Source of the DNA: Pseudomonas moraviensis
GTDB lineage: Bacteria > Pseudomonadota > Gammaproteobacteria > Pseudomonadales > Pseudomonadaceae
Assembly (NCBI RefSeq): GCF_900105805.1
Contig: NZ_LT629788.1
Coordinates: 3,658,001 to 3,722,000, forward strand
Length of the DNA stretch: 64,000 nt
Direction: 5' to 3'
Shown here: piece by piece, positions 41,201-49,449 of the stretch
How the letters are laid out: every line of letters begins with the position of its first letter
Numbering within the stretch: position 1 is the first letter of the stretch
Made by a program: the position numbers and the translations under genes
The notes under the pieces: model-generated
Seen by the model: the letters and a program-made list of their open reading frames with translations, nothing else
Database searches by the model: none
What the model was told of the DNA's origin: nothing

Positions 41201-41944
41201 CTAGCGACTGGCGATCTTCACGGTTTTCTTCTCGCTGCCTTCGATCAGGAAGAAGCTGTACTGACGGCCTTTCTCCTTGTCGAACGCAAAGCTCTTCCCT
41301 GCCAGCACATGGTGTTTGGTGGTCGCACCACAGTCGTTTTCCTTGCTCAGCGAACAGCTTTTGAACTCATCGACAATCAGTACGGTGTTGCCGTCGTTGC
41401 GCAGTTCATAGCGGCTGTCGGTGTCATTGATGACGGTGGCAAAACGCGCGTCTTTGGGCCGCACGAAGAAGATCGTGCCGAACCCGGTCATCACGTTGAC
41501 CCCGGCGGAAAGCGAGTTTTTGTAGTCTTCGCGCTCTTCGCTGCTGACCACGAACTCGTCTTCCTTTTCCGGCACCACCGGAACGAAGCGCACGCGGAAA
41601 TAGCGTTCGCGATCCCGCTCGCCCATGTACAGCAGACGCGTGCCCTGCATGCCCTGCGCCGGCACGATCAGCCGCGCCGGACTGGCCATCACACCGTTGC
41701 GTGAAGCGCCGTCAGCTGCGTTTTGCACAGGCACTTCCTGCGGCAGGCCATCGGCGCCGTAGATGATCTCCAGTACGTTGATCTTGACGAACGCGGTGGC
41801 GTCGCCACTGTTGAACACCCGTTTCAGATAGGTGCTTTTATCGGCGTCGAGATAATCATAGACAGTGCCGACATTGATCTGCGGCCCGGCCTGCGCCGTC
41901 AGGCAACACACACTGAGCACGCCCAGCAGAAAACCACGTTTCAT
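41201..41944 (-). CDS. Periplasmic fimbrial chaperone (class 5 type)
   Basis: A 247-residue secreted protein (signal MKRGFLLGVLSVCCLTAQA-G). The body has the immunoglobulin-like pattern of pilus chaperones: an early strand ATAFVKINVLEIIYG, SPARLIVPAQGMQGTRLLYM, and YFRVRFVPVVPEKEDEF, where the conserved Arg and the RFxPV strand contact subunits. It prevents pilin aggregation in the periplasm and hands subunits to the usher. The ATG at 41944 has a GGAG site 8 nt upstream. It lies between the tip-adhesin and minor-subunit genes. Confidence 0.83.
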   Translation of the reverse strand: MKRGFLLGVLSVCCLTAQAGPQINVGTVYDYLDADKSTYLKRVFNSGDATAFVKINVLEIIYGADGLPQEVPVQNAADGASRNGVMASPARLIVPAQGMQGTRLLYMGERDRERYFRVRFVPVVPEKEDEFVVSSEEREDYKNSLSAGVNVMTGFGTIFFVRPKDARFATVINDTDSRYELRNDGNTVLIVDEFKSCSLSKENDCGATTKHHVLAGKSFAFDKEKGRQYSFFLIEGSEKKTVKIASR

Positions 41945-41988
41945 CGCGTTCAACTCCATGAAAATCGAAAAAGGCCGGACTGCAGTGC

Positions 41989-43203
41989 TCACACATCCGA
42001 GTCCCAGATAATGGTGATGTTGCCGCGCAGCCGGTCGTTCTTGCCGGGGCGCAGGAGAAAGTCGATCGCCGCCGGTTCCAGCTCGAAATGCAGCGCACCG
42101 GGTTTGCGATCCACATAGATGCCCGGCTGGAACGGACCGACCCAGTTGTCGAAGTGCAAGGGAATTCGGTCAACGTCACCACCAGGGCCAGTGATGCCCG
42201 TGGGCAGGCTCATGGACACCTTGACCGGAACGCTATCGCCCAGGGGGCTGCCGAGGCTGCAGTACGGTCCGCCCATGGAATTGCACAGCATCATCACCTT
42301 GAAGCGCGACGACGCAGAGAGGTAGAAAGGTTGATCGCGGAAAATCCTTCTCGGCTTGCGCCCGCTGTCGAGCCACGGCGCCCAGCCGCCTTCGGGCTCC
42401 AGCGTGACTCTGTTGCCACCCGGTGGCAGATCGACTTTGAGGGTGTGCTGTACGTCCAGCACGAAGTCGAGGGTCAACTGCGTGTCATCCGGTTGCATCA
42501 TGTAGCCCATGTGGAAATCGCCCCCGGGACCCATGGTGTAAGTAATCGATCCGGTATACAGACCGCTCGACATGCTCAACGGGTTAGGGGTCTTGAGCTC
42601 ATAGGCGAAATCAAGCTTGTCGAAGTACATCCCGGGGATACGGAAAACGGTGTTTTTGGTGCAGGACGCCTCCAACGGGGTATGCCAGAAAAAACGATAG
42701 GTAGTGTCGGAATACCCCGCCAAGCCGCTGCCAACACAGGGCGAAGGGGCATAAAGCCAACCTGTTTCGGATTTCCAGAGCTTGTCATGTGCCTGCGCGG
42801 CGTTCGAAATTCCAGTGAGTTCCTGCACCCGATCACTCAGAAAATACCGGGAGCCTATGCCGGTAATGCGTACCTCGACGATCTCCGCTTCCTGGGTATC
42901 GCGATTCGTGATCGTCAACCGTCGCCAATCTGCTGGCACTTTCAAAGAGATACCGTCACCCGGTACGAGTGGTCGGTCTGCGCTGTAGCGAACCGGCAAC
43001 TCGATGCTGAACATTTTGCCGTCAGCGCATTTGCCGGGAAAAGCCACGCAATAGCCGCTATTGGGTGTCTGGTTGACGAACAGGTTTTTGCTCGGCTGCG
43101 ACGGATCAGGCTGAAACAATGCGCGGATCTCCTGATTGATCGCCTGCGCCGGCAATATGCTCAGTGCCAGCGCCAATGCGCAGCCGCCTGTGATTATCTT
43201 CAT
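41989..43203 (-). CDS. Fimbrial tip adhesin (CfaE/CblD type)
   Basis: A 404-residue secreted protein (signal MKIITGGCALALALSILPAQA). Four or more Cys residues (YCVAFPGKC, SPCVGS, EASCTK, MMLCNSMGGPYC) fit a disulfide-bonded two-domain adhesin, and GSITYTMGPGGDFHMGYM resembles the CfaE/CblD family. The C-terminal domain ends in NITIIWDSDV. It should cap the fimbria and bind a surface receptor. Located directly after the usher gene, where class 5 tip genes usually lie. Confidence 0.8.
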   Translation of the reverse strand: MKIITGGCALALALSILPAQAINQEIRALFQPDPSQPSKNLFVNQTPNSGYCVAFPGKCADGKMFSIELPVRYSADRPLVPGDGISLKVPADWRRLTITNRDTQEAEIVEVRITGIGSRYFLSDRVQELTGISNAAQAHDKLWKSETGWLYAPSPCVGSGLAGYSDTTYRFFWHTPLEASCTKNTVFRIPGMYFDKLDFAYELKTPNPLSMSSGLYTGSITYTMGPGGDFHMGYMMQPDDTQLTLDFVLDVQHTLKVDLPPGGNRVTLEPEGGWAPWLDSGRKPRRIFRDQPFYLSASSRFKVMMLCNSMGGPYCSLGSPLGDSVPVKVSMSLPTGITGPGGDVDRIPLHFDNWVGPFQPGIYVDRKPGALHFELEPAAIDFLLRPGKNDRLRGNITIIWDSDV

Positions 43204-43207
43204 GGAA

Positions 43208-45730
43208 TCAACCTGCCTTCTGTTCGGTGGAGTTGACGTCAGCCAGCGTGTCCGGCGTGCAGCGCAGATCACCGATCATCAACACGTTGTTTTCGCTGCG
43301 ATGGCTGCCGGCATCGAGGCGGAACTGGCACAGCAACTGATTGCCCTGACGCACTTCCAGGGTCGGTGAGCCGGCGTTCATTTCCATCGAGAAGAACCCG
43401 TCGACTTCGGTCACGCCACGGCTGGCGTGGTTGATCACGTGGTGGCCCTTGAGCGGACGCCCTTGCCCGTCCACCAGCCGGCCGAGCACGGTCAGGGTTT
43501 TCATCACGCGGATCTTGCGGTACTCGACGCCGCCCTTGTTCAGGTGATAACGCGTACGCGCCGGTTGGATGGTGGCGGCCGGCACTGTGTTGCCTTCGAA
43601 ATCGAAACTCACCGAGCTGTTCTGATACGCCGTGATCGGAATGAAATTGCGCCCCGGCTTCAACGCCGCCCCGCCACCGCTGTAATCGTCGGCACGCAGG
43701 ACGATGTCCTCGATGTCCGACTCCACATCCACGATCATCCCCGCACCGCGCACTTCGCTCTGGCTGGTCATGAGCATCTGCTCGCCGCCCACCACCAGCG
43801 TGCTGTCGACGTTGAGGCCGCCGGTGAAGTTGCCGTTATAAGAGGAGCGCTGGATGAAACCGTCGCCGTTGAGCGAATCGGTGCGGAAGTTCGCCAGGCT
43901 GGCGACACCTATGCCATAGGTGTCGGTGAGCGCCGTGAGCGAGACGTTTTGCAGCACGTGGTCCTTGAAGTCCCGGCGCCAGCCGAGCGAGGCGTTGTTG
44001 TCGCGCGCGCCGTCGCGGGCCGTGCGCGAACCGATGCTGCCGGTGATCTGCTGGCCGGGTGCGCCGAGGGCCATGTTGATGCTCAGGTCGACCCCGCGAT
44101 TGCGCGCATCGCCGCTGCTGAAACTGCCCGGCCGATCGAAAATCGACAGGCGCCAACTGGCGTCGCTGCCCAGCACCAGGGTGCGCTGGGTCCAGCCCAG
44201 ATCGAGACCCATGCCTTCGACATTGCCCTCGCTGTGCGAGACCCGCGCGTTGACCGAGCTCTTGCTGCTGAGGCGATGGTTGAGCGCCAGCGACGAATTG
44301 CTGGTCTGGCCGATAAACACATTGCGCGGACGTACCCGGGTGCCATCGGGCAGGGTGTCGTAGGTGTTGGTGGTGTCGAGCCAACTGCGGTTGTGGCTGA
44401 CAACAATGCTGCCGGCGCCATAGTTGTACAGGCTCTGCAGGTCGAGACCGGTGCCGTAGTCCTCGGTCTTGTAGACGTTGGCATACAGGCTGATGTGATT
44501 GGCCAGCGTCCAGTCGATCGACGTGCCGTACTGCAGCTTTTCCCGGATCTGCCGCGCCGAAGCGCCGACAATCACCCGGGGATGCAACAGGTAATTCACC
44601 GCTGCACCGGCGGTGGGACTGCCGCTCGCTTGCGTGTCCCAGTTGCTCAGCAGTTTGCTTTCTTCACCGGCAAACACGTTGTAGCGCCAGCGTTCGTCAA
44701 GGTTGCGCCAGTTGTTGGGCTTGTACACCAATTCCTGGGTGGTGGAGGTGATCTGGCCGTCTTCGACCAGCCGCACTTCCACCTCATAGATGCCGCCGGG
44801 CAACGGTCGCGTGTCGAGGGTCTGCAGACCGGCCGGCACCGATTGCGTATTGATCAGCAAACCGTCACGCCAGATCTCCACCGAACCCTGGCGGTTGGCG
44901 GTCACGTAGATCGGGTAGACGCTGGGCATCGGGCTGTTGATCGCCAGGCTGTCGGAGCTGCCGTACATCACGCCAACCGCCGTATCGGGACTTGTGCCGA
45001 ACGTGCGCGGCTGGCGCGTCAGGCCTTCGGAATTGGGGGTGAAATAGCCCACGCGAAAGAAACTGCCTTGCAGTTCGCGCTGGGTGTGCAGCTCGTGGAC
45101 GGCGTGATAAAGCTTGTCGTCAGGGCCGCCGAGCCGGGCCATTTGCAGGTTGAGCGTCTGGCTCCAGTTGCCCAGGCTGGCACTGGCTTCAAGGCCAAAG
45201 CGCCCGCCGAGGTCCTGATCCTGGCCACCATTGAGGTTGAGCTGGTTGCGCACCATCAGGCCGCTGCTGCCGCCGCTCGGCTGCTCGTAATAGCGCTTGG
45301 CTTCAACGTCGCGCTCGGCGTTTTCGGTGACGATCGAGACCAGTGAGTTTTCCAGGTTGTAATGAACGGCCAGAAACTGCTCCGGGCACGAACCGCTGCA
45401 CGCGCCCAGGGGCACGCCGGGCTTGAGGAAGCTTGCCCACTTTTCCCGCTCGGCGGGGCCGAAACGGTTTTCGCTGGTGTCGGTGAATTCGAGAAGCGTG
45501 ATGCGATCATCGCGGGACAACACCACCATGGCTTCACCCAGCGGCTGCTGGTCGACTTCGACCCGCACCGCCAGCGGCACATCAAAGAAATGCTCCTCGA
45601 AATCCGCCGGCAAGCCCTTGGCCTGCGCCAACAGACTACGTGGCGTAGTACCGGCGGTGTTGGATGCGACGGCTGCGCTGGCACAAAACAACAGCGCAAG
45701 TGCAGCCGCGATGGGGGTCATCGGGAACAT
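43208..45730 (-). CDS. Outer-membrane fimbrial usher (CS1/Cbl type)
   Basis: An 840-residue usher with signal peptide (MTPIAAALALLFCASAAVA). Features include the N-terminal domain with a Cys pair (GACSGSCPEQ), a long beta-barrel section rich in aromatic strands, and a C-terminal domain starting RIMKTLTVLGRLVDGQGRPL-like (IRVMKTLTVLGRLVDGQ) with HHVINHASRGVTEVDGFFS. This is the TcfC/CooC/CblC class, not the FimD class. It secretes and assembles the subunits. The ATG at 45730 is followed 9 nt later by another (MTPI), so the exact start is uncertain. Confidence 0.87.
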   Translation of the reverse strand: MFPMTPIAAALALLFCASAAVASNTAGTTPRSLLAQAKGLPADFEEHFFDVPLAVRVEVDQQPLGEAMVVLSRDDRITLLEFTDTSENRFGPAEREKWASFLKPGVPLGACSGSCPEQFLAVHYNLENSLVSIVTENAERDVEAKRYYEQPSGGSSGLMVRNQLNLNGGQDQDLGGRFGLEASASLGNWSQTLNLQMARLGGPDDKLYHAVHELHTQRELQGSFFRVGYFTPNSEGLTRQPRTFGTSPDTAVGVMYGSSDSLAINSPMPSVYPIYVTANRQGSVEIWRDGLLINTQSVPAGLQTLDTRPLPGGIYEVEVRLVEDGQITSTTQELVYKPNNWRNLDERWRYNVFAGEESKLLSNWDTQASGSPTAGAAVNYLLHPRVIVGASARQIREKLQYGTSIDWTLANHISLYANVYKTEDYGTGLDLQSLYNYGAGSIVVSHNRSWLDTTNTYDTLPDGTRVRPRNVFIGQTSNSSLALNHRLSSKSSVNARVSHSEGNVEGMGLDLGWTQRTLVLGSDASWRLSIFDRPGSFSSGDARNRGVDLSINMALGAPGQQITGSIGSRTARDGARDNNASLGWRRDFKDHVLQNVSLTALTDTYGIGVASLANFRTDSLNGDGFIQRSSYNGNFTGGLNVDSTLVVGGEQMLMTSQSEVRGAGMIVDVESDIEDIVLRADDYSGGGAALKPGRNFIPITAYQNSSVSFDFEGNTVPAATIQPARTRYHLNKGGVEYRKIRVMKTLTVLGRLVDGQGRPLKGHHVINHASRGVTEVDGFFSMEMNAGSPTLEVRQGNQLLCQFRLDAGSHRSENNVLMIGDLRCTPDTLADVNSTEQKAG

Positions 45731-45844
45731 GAACTCGTACTCTGATTGACTGACTATGAAAGTCCGTCGGGGCAAACATCACTGCCTGCCCCGTCGGTTG
45801 ACGCCGCTCGTGAAAAAGCGAGCGTTTTGAATCCGGTCAGTCGA

Positions 45845-46333
45845 TCAGTTGCCGCCAACCGGTGGCACTGCGTCGAAGATCATCGCCACGGAACCGGTGT
45901 AGTCACCCGGCTCGAAGTTGCTGCCCTTGGCGGAGATTTTCAGCGGTGCGCGATAGTTGACATCGGACTCGGCTTCACCAACGACCAGTTGTGGAGTCAG
46001 TGTCAGTTCCTTGTTGTTGAGCATCACTTGCAGTTCGATCGAAGTGCTGCCAGCGACCAGTTTCGGCAAGCTTTCCAGGCTGGCGTGAACCGAACCGTTG
46101 TTGTTGCGCACGTCGAAGAAACCGTTAACTTCGGCCATCTTGCCGGTGGTCGGCTGGTAGCTCATGTCCTGGTCCTTGTTGACCAGATCAGGATCGGTCG
46201 GCACCACGTAGAAGCCGTTGGTTGGCACGTGAGCGACGAGGCTGATGGAGTGCGAGGCTTCGCCCGCGGCGAAGGCGGTGGAGGTCATTGCCAGAAGAGC
46301 CAGTGGGGCAGCGATTGCGAATTTCTTGAGCAT
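45845..46333 (-). CDS. Fimbrial major subunit (CS1/Cbl type pilin)
   Basis: A 162-residue secreted pilin (signal MLKKFAIAAPLALLAMTSTA-FA). The mature N-terminus SISLVAHVPTNGFYVVPTDP is the donor strand used for polymerisation, and the C-terminus ends PGDYTGSVAMIFDAVPP, as in CS1-family pilins; no Cys is present. First gene of the operon, followed 114 bp later by the usher. The gap could hold a stem that favours high pilin expression. Confidence 0.87.
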   Translation of the reverse strand: MLKKFAIAAPLALLAMTSTAFAAGEASHSISLVAHVPTNGFYVVPTDPDLVNKDQDMSYQPTTGKMAEVNGFFDVRNNNGSVHASLESLPKLVAGSTSIELQVMLNNKELTLTPQLVVGEAESDVNYRAPLKISAKGSNFEPGDYTGSVAMIFDAVPPVGGN

Positions 46334-46832
46334 CGTTCAGTACCTGTTTGCTGTATATAAGGGGTTGTCATCGAAAGTTCATAAACCCTTGCCCCAGCAA
46401 CTGCCGGATCAACTTGAACTTTCAACGGTGGGCATCATCGGCTGTTGACTCTGGAATGTAAGCAGGCAACTTCCGACAAACGCGTAGTTAAACAACCCCG
46501 CACCCCGCCAGAAAAAAGAACGAAAAACAGATACTTGCGATATTCGCTGTAAGTTACGCCCTACACACAGTTTATCGGGAAAAACCATACAGCAACTTGG
46601 GCGCTTTAACCCGGTAACTTTCGAGAAATTAGAATATATACTCAAGTGCAACTAGAGCGTTAACTTTAACTTCTTGGTCACGGCTTATCTTCCACGTCGA
46701 AAAACATTCATCGGCGTTTTTCAAGCTGCGACCACTCGTCCGGCCAGGCCAATCCGGAGCCAGAAACGGCTTGCACGGACCTTAAGATATATCTTAAGTT
46801 GTATCTAAATACGACGAGAGAGAAAGCGAAAA
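46334..46832. other. A/T-rich divergent control region of the fimbrial operon and the PadR-type gene
   Basis: About 500 bp without a gene. Roughly 46490-46690 is clearly richer in A and T than the surroundings, as often seen at fimbrial promoters silenced by MvaT/H-NS-type proteins. The right end contains the PadR palindrome (46781-46798). No invertible-element repeats were recognised. Confidence 0.5.
46781..46798. promoter_or_regulatory. Palindromic operator before the PadR/YqjI-type gene
   Basis: CTTAAGATATATCTTAAG is a perfect 18-bp palindrome 35 bp upstream of the start codon. It resembles the TATATCT-type inverted repeats bound by YqjI in E. coli. Autorepression of the downstream two-gene operon is inferred. 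Confidence 0.75.
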
Positions 46833-47408
46833 ATGAGAGACCATCATTCCCCCCACCGCGAACACGGTGATGGCCGCGACGGCTTCGAGAAGCGCCCCGG
46901 TCGCGAACGCGGTGGCCGTGGCCCGCGTGTTTTTGCCCCCGGTGATTTGAAGTTGCTGCTGTTGGCGTTGATCGCCGAACAGCCGTGCCATGGCTACGAC
47001 CTGATCCGCCAGATCGAAGGCATGTTCGACGGCGCCTACAGCCCCAGCCCCGGGGTGATCTACCCGACCCTGACGTTTCTGGAAGAGAGCGACCTGATCG
47101 TCGGCGATGCCGAGGCCGGCAAAAAGCGTTACAGCGTGACCGACGCCGGTCGTCTGTCTTTGAGTGAACAAGCGGTGGCGCTCGACGGCGTTCGCATGCG
47201 CATCGACGTCAGCAAGCGCTCGCTGCGCGGCCATGACCGACCGCCGGAAATCCACGAAGCCGTGCACAACCTGCGTCATGCCCTGCAGTTGCACCACGGG
47301 CGCTGGAGCGCCGAGGAAATCCTGCGCGTGCGCGACCTGCTCAATGACACCGCCAAAGCCATCGTTGACGGCCCTGCCGTTCAACCTGCCCCGGAGAAAG
47401 CCGAATGA
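46833..47408 (+). CDS. PadR-family regulator, YqjI-like (metal-responsive)
   Basis: A 191-residue protein. The N-terminal 30 residues are rich in His, Asp and Arg (MRDHHSPHREHGDGRD), as in E. coli YqjI where such a tail binds nickel or iron. The winged helix follows (LLLLALIAEQPCHGYDLIRQ, SPSPGVIYPTLTFLEESDL), then a C-terminal helical dimerisation domain. It is likely a repressor that binds the palindrome at 46781 and releases it when metal is in excess. It overlaps the next gene, a YqjH-like reductase, by 4 nt; in E. coli the two genes are divergent. Confidence 0.85.
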   Translation: MRDHHSPHREHGDGRDGFEKRPGRERGGRGPRVFAPGDLKLLLLALIAEQPCHGYDLIRQIEGMFDGAYSPSPGVIYPTLTFLEESDLIVGDAEAGKKRYSVTDAGRLSLSEQAVALDGVRMRIDVSKRSLRGHDRPPEIHEAVHNLRHALQLHHGRWSAEEILRVRDLLNDTAKAIVDGPAVQPAPEKAE

Positions 47409-48190
47409 CCGCAGTCGATACTCAAACCATCCACCGCGTAATGCATGAGATCAAACGGCGCAAACTTGAAGTTTTACGCGTCACCGAGCTGACCCCGCGC
47501 ATGCGCCGCATCACCCTCGGCGGGCCGGAGCTGGCCGGGTTCATCAGCCTGGGCACGGACGATCACGTCAAACTGCTGTTCCCGCAGAACGCCGAACAAG
47601 CCGCGGCGCTGGAGACCCTGCAGCTCGGCGCCGGCAAGGACAACGGCCCGATGCCCGAGATGCGCGACTACACGCCGCGCCGCTACGATCTGGAAAAATT
47701 GGAGCTGGACATCGATTTCGTCCTGCACGGCGACGGCCCTGCCTCGACCTGGGCCGAGCAGGCACAACCCGGGCAGTTCCTGCACATCGGCGGGCCGCGC
47801 GGCTCGATGATCGTGCCGGACATCTTCGACAGCTACCTGCTGATCGGCGACGAAACCGCCCTCCCCGCCATCGCCCGCCGCCTCGAAAACCTCGCGGCCA
47901 ATCGCAAGGCGCTGGTGGTGATCGAAGTGGAAAACGGCGCCGAACAGCAAATGCTCGAAAGCGCGGCGCAGTTCAATGTGATCTGGGTACTGCGCGAAGG
48001 TGGCAAGGACAACCTGCTGACCACGGTCAGACAACTGCAGGTGCCCAAAGGCAATCTGTATGCATGGGTAGCGACGGAGACCAAGGTCTCACGGCAGATT
48101 CGCCGGGTGCTGATCGATGAGCATGGGCTGGATGAACAGTTCATCAAGGCTGTCGGCTACTGGCGCGCGGAAGGCTCGGAAGAGGAGTAA
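47405..48190 (+). CDS. Siderophore-interacting FAD protein (ferric-siderophore reductase, YqjH/ViuB type)
   Basis: A 261-residue ferredoxin-reductase-like flavoprotein. The FAD-binding domain has the motif DYTPRRYD (R-x-Y-T/S type) and the following GPASTWAEQAQPGQFLHIGG. The NADPH side includes YLLIGDETALPAIARRLENL, a hallmark of siderophore-interacting proteins. It reduces Fe(III) bound to siderophores in the cytoplasm to free the iron. It is coupled to the YqjI-like repressor gene, suggesting control by cellular iron or nickel. Confidence 0.9.
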   Translation: MTAVDTQTIHRVMHEIKRRKLEVLRVTELTPRMRRITLGGPELAGFISLGTDDHVKLLFPQNAEQAAALETLQLGAGKDNGPMPEMRDYTPRRYDLEKLELDIDFVLHGDGPASTWAEQAQPGQFLHIGGPRGSMIVPDIFDSYLLIGDETALPAIARRLENLAANRKALVVIEVENGAEQQMLESAAQFNVIWVLREGGKDNLLTTVRQLQVPKGNLYAWVATETKVSRQIRRVLIDEHGLDEQFIKAVGYWRAEGSEEE

Positions 48191-48198
48191 TGCTCCCC

Positions 48199-48288
48199 TG
48201 TAGGAGTGAGCCTGCTCGCGATAGCGGTCTGACAGTCGATATCTCAGGTGACTGACACACCGCGATCGCGAGCAGGCTCACTCCTACA
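48199..48288. repeat. Inverted pair of REP elements (family A) overlapping a gene end
   Basis: tgtaggagtgagcctgctcg and its complement, with about 50 bp between. The right arm runs into the 3' end of the Pr6Pr gene and provides its TAG stop codon. Confidence 0.9.
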
Positions 48289-48916
48289 TTGAACGGCGGC
48301 GATCCAGACCAATCACTAGCAACCCCACCAGCACAAACCCCACCAGTATCCCCCCGGCATTCGCCAGCACCTGTGGATAACCCAGCACCGCCACATCAAT
48401 GAACGGATACGCATAGGCGCCGAGCAGGCGCCCGCGCAGCAGGGCATAGATGAAATACACCAGCGGGTAAATCAGCCACAGCGGCAAGTGCCACAGGCGC
48501 AATGTGCCTTTGGGTACGCAGCACCACCAATAGCCGAGAAACAGCAGTGGCATGACGTCATGGAGCAATTCATCAGCGATGAACTGCCAGCCCTCGGGGT
48601 GCCATAAATGCCGCAACAGAATGCTGTAGGCCAGACCGACCACGGCGATACTCACCGCGATGCCGCTGCTGACCCACGGTTGCAGAAACCAGCGCCGCGC
48701 CGCGGATTCGCGCTCGCTCACGGCGCAGGTCAGCACCGTCGCCACCAGGGTGTTGGTCAATATGGTGAAGTAGCTGAAGAAACTCACCAGCCCGCCCAGC
48801 AGGCTGGCGCCGATGCTCAATCGTGCGAAGAAGATCAGGTACAGCTGAATCGTCAATCCAGCCCAGCCCAGTGCGGCCAGGCAGGTGATCAGGCGTCGCC
48901 GCCTCGCGCTGTCCAT
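48284..48916 (-). CDS. Pr6Pr-family membrane protein
   Basis: A 210-residue inner-membrane protein with six helices, the hallmark of the Pr6Pr family. Conserved polar residues are seen in FFSYFTILTNTLVATVL and ELLHDVMPLLFLGYWW, and PLWLIYPLVYFIYALLRGRL is typical. The function of the family is unknown. Its last codons (RRRSM then TAG) run into the REP element, whose gtagga sequence supplies the stop, so the natural C-terminus may have been altered. Confidence 0.85.
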   Translation of the reverse strand: MDSARRRRLITCLAALGWAGLTIQLYLIFFARLSIGASLLGGLVSFFSYFTILTNTLVATVLTCAVSERESAARRWFLQPWVSSGIAVSIAVVGLAYSILLRHLWHPEGWQFIADELLHDVMPLLFLGYWWCCVPKGTLRLWHLPLWLIYPLVYFIYALLRGRLLGAYAYPFIDVAVLGYPQVLANAGGILVGFVLVGLLVIGLDRRRSM

Positions 48917-48917
48917 C

Positions 48918-49148
48918 TCAGAGCGGTCGCTTGGTGCGCATCAGTTTCACGTACAGGCGCTCGACCTTCTCCCGCGCCCACGGGGTTTTACGCAGGAAGG
49001 TCAGGCTCGACTTGATGCTCGGATCGCTCGTGAAGCAACGGATGTCGATCCGCTCCGCCAGCCCCGACCACTCGTAGTGAGCGACCAGTGCATTGAGGAT
49101 CTGTTCGAGGGTCACGCCATGCAGCGGATCGGGAGTCTGTTCGTTCAT
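48918..49148 (-). CDS. VF530-family small protein
   Basis: A 76-residue protein matching the VF530 (DUF2132) family over its full length: DPLHGVTLEQILNALVAHYE, IDIRCFTSDPSIKSSLTFLR and the KTPWAREKVERLY ending. The family is thought to bind DNA from its structure, but this is not proven. The ATG at 49148 matches the family length; the longer upstream frame is not credible. It ends 2 bp before the Pr6Pr start codon, so they are likely cotranscribed. Confidence 0.88.
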   Translation of the reverse strand: MNEQTPDPLHGVTLEQILNALVAHYEWSGLAERIDIRCFTSDPSIKSSLTFLRKTPWAREKVERLYVKLMRTKRPL

Positions 49149-49449
49149 GCCGGGCCTTTGGGCAAAGTGGAAATGCGTAAAGCCGCGCACCTTAGCCGAG
49201 GGGCTGGGCGGGTGGAAGGCCTTCCTGCAAATGTAGGCCAACCCGGAAAGATCGCAGGCTGTGACCCGACTCACAATGCGCCCGTTTGCCGCACTGTTAC
49301 CGAATCCGAAACGCTGCATGTCTGCAAAAGCCCTTTCTCAATTTGTTACAGATCATTATCCTGCCGCCCTTCCGCTGAAACGCTTCACTGCCTGCGACAA
49401 TCTGAAGCGTTCGGCCTGCACCCGAAAAACATCAAAAAAAGACTTATTC

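Noticed and set aside
43427..45346. 639-codon open frame on the plus strand
   Set aside because: Antisense to the fimbrial usher; no signal peptide or recognised motifs.
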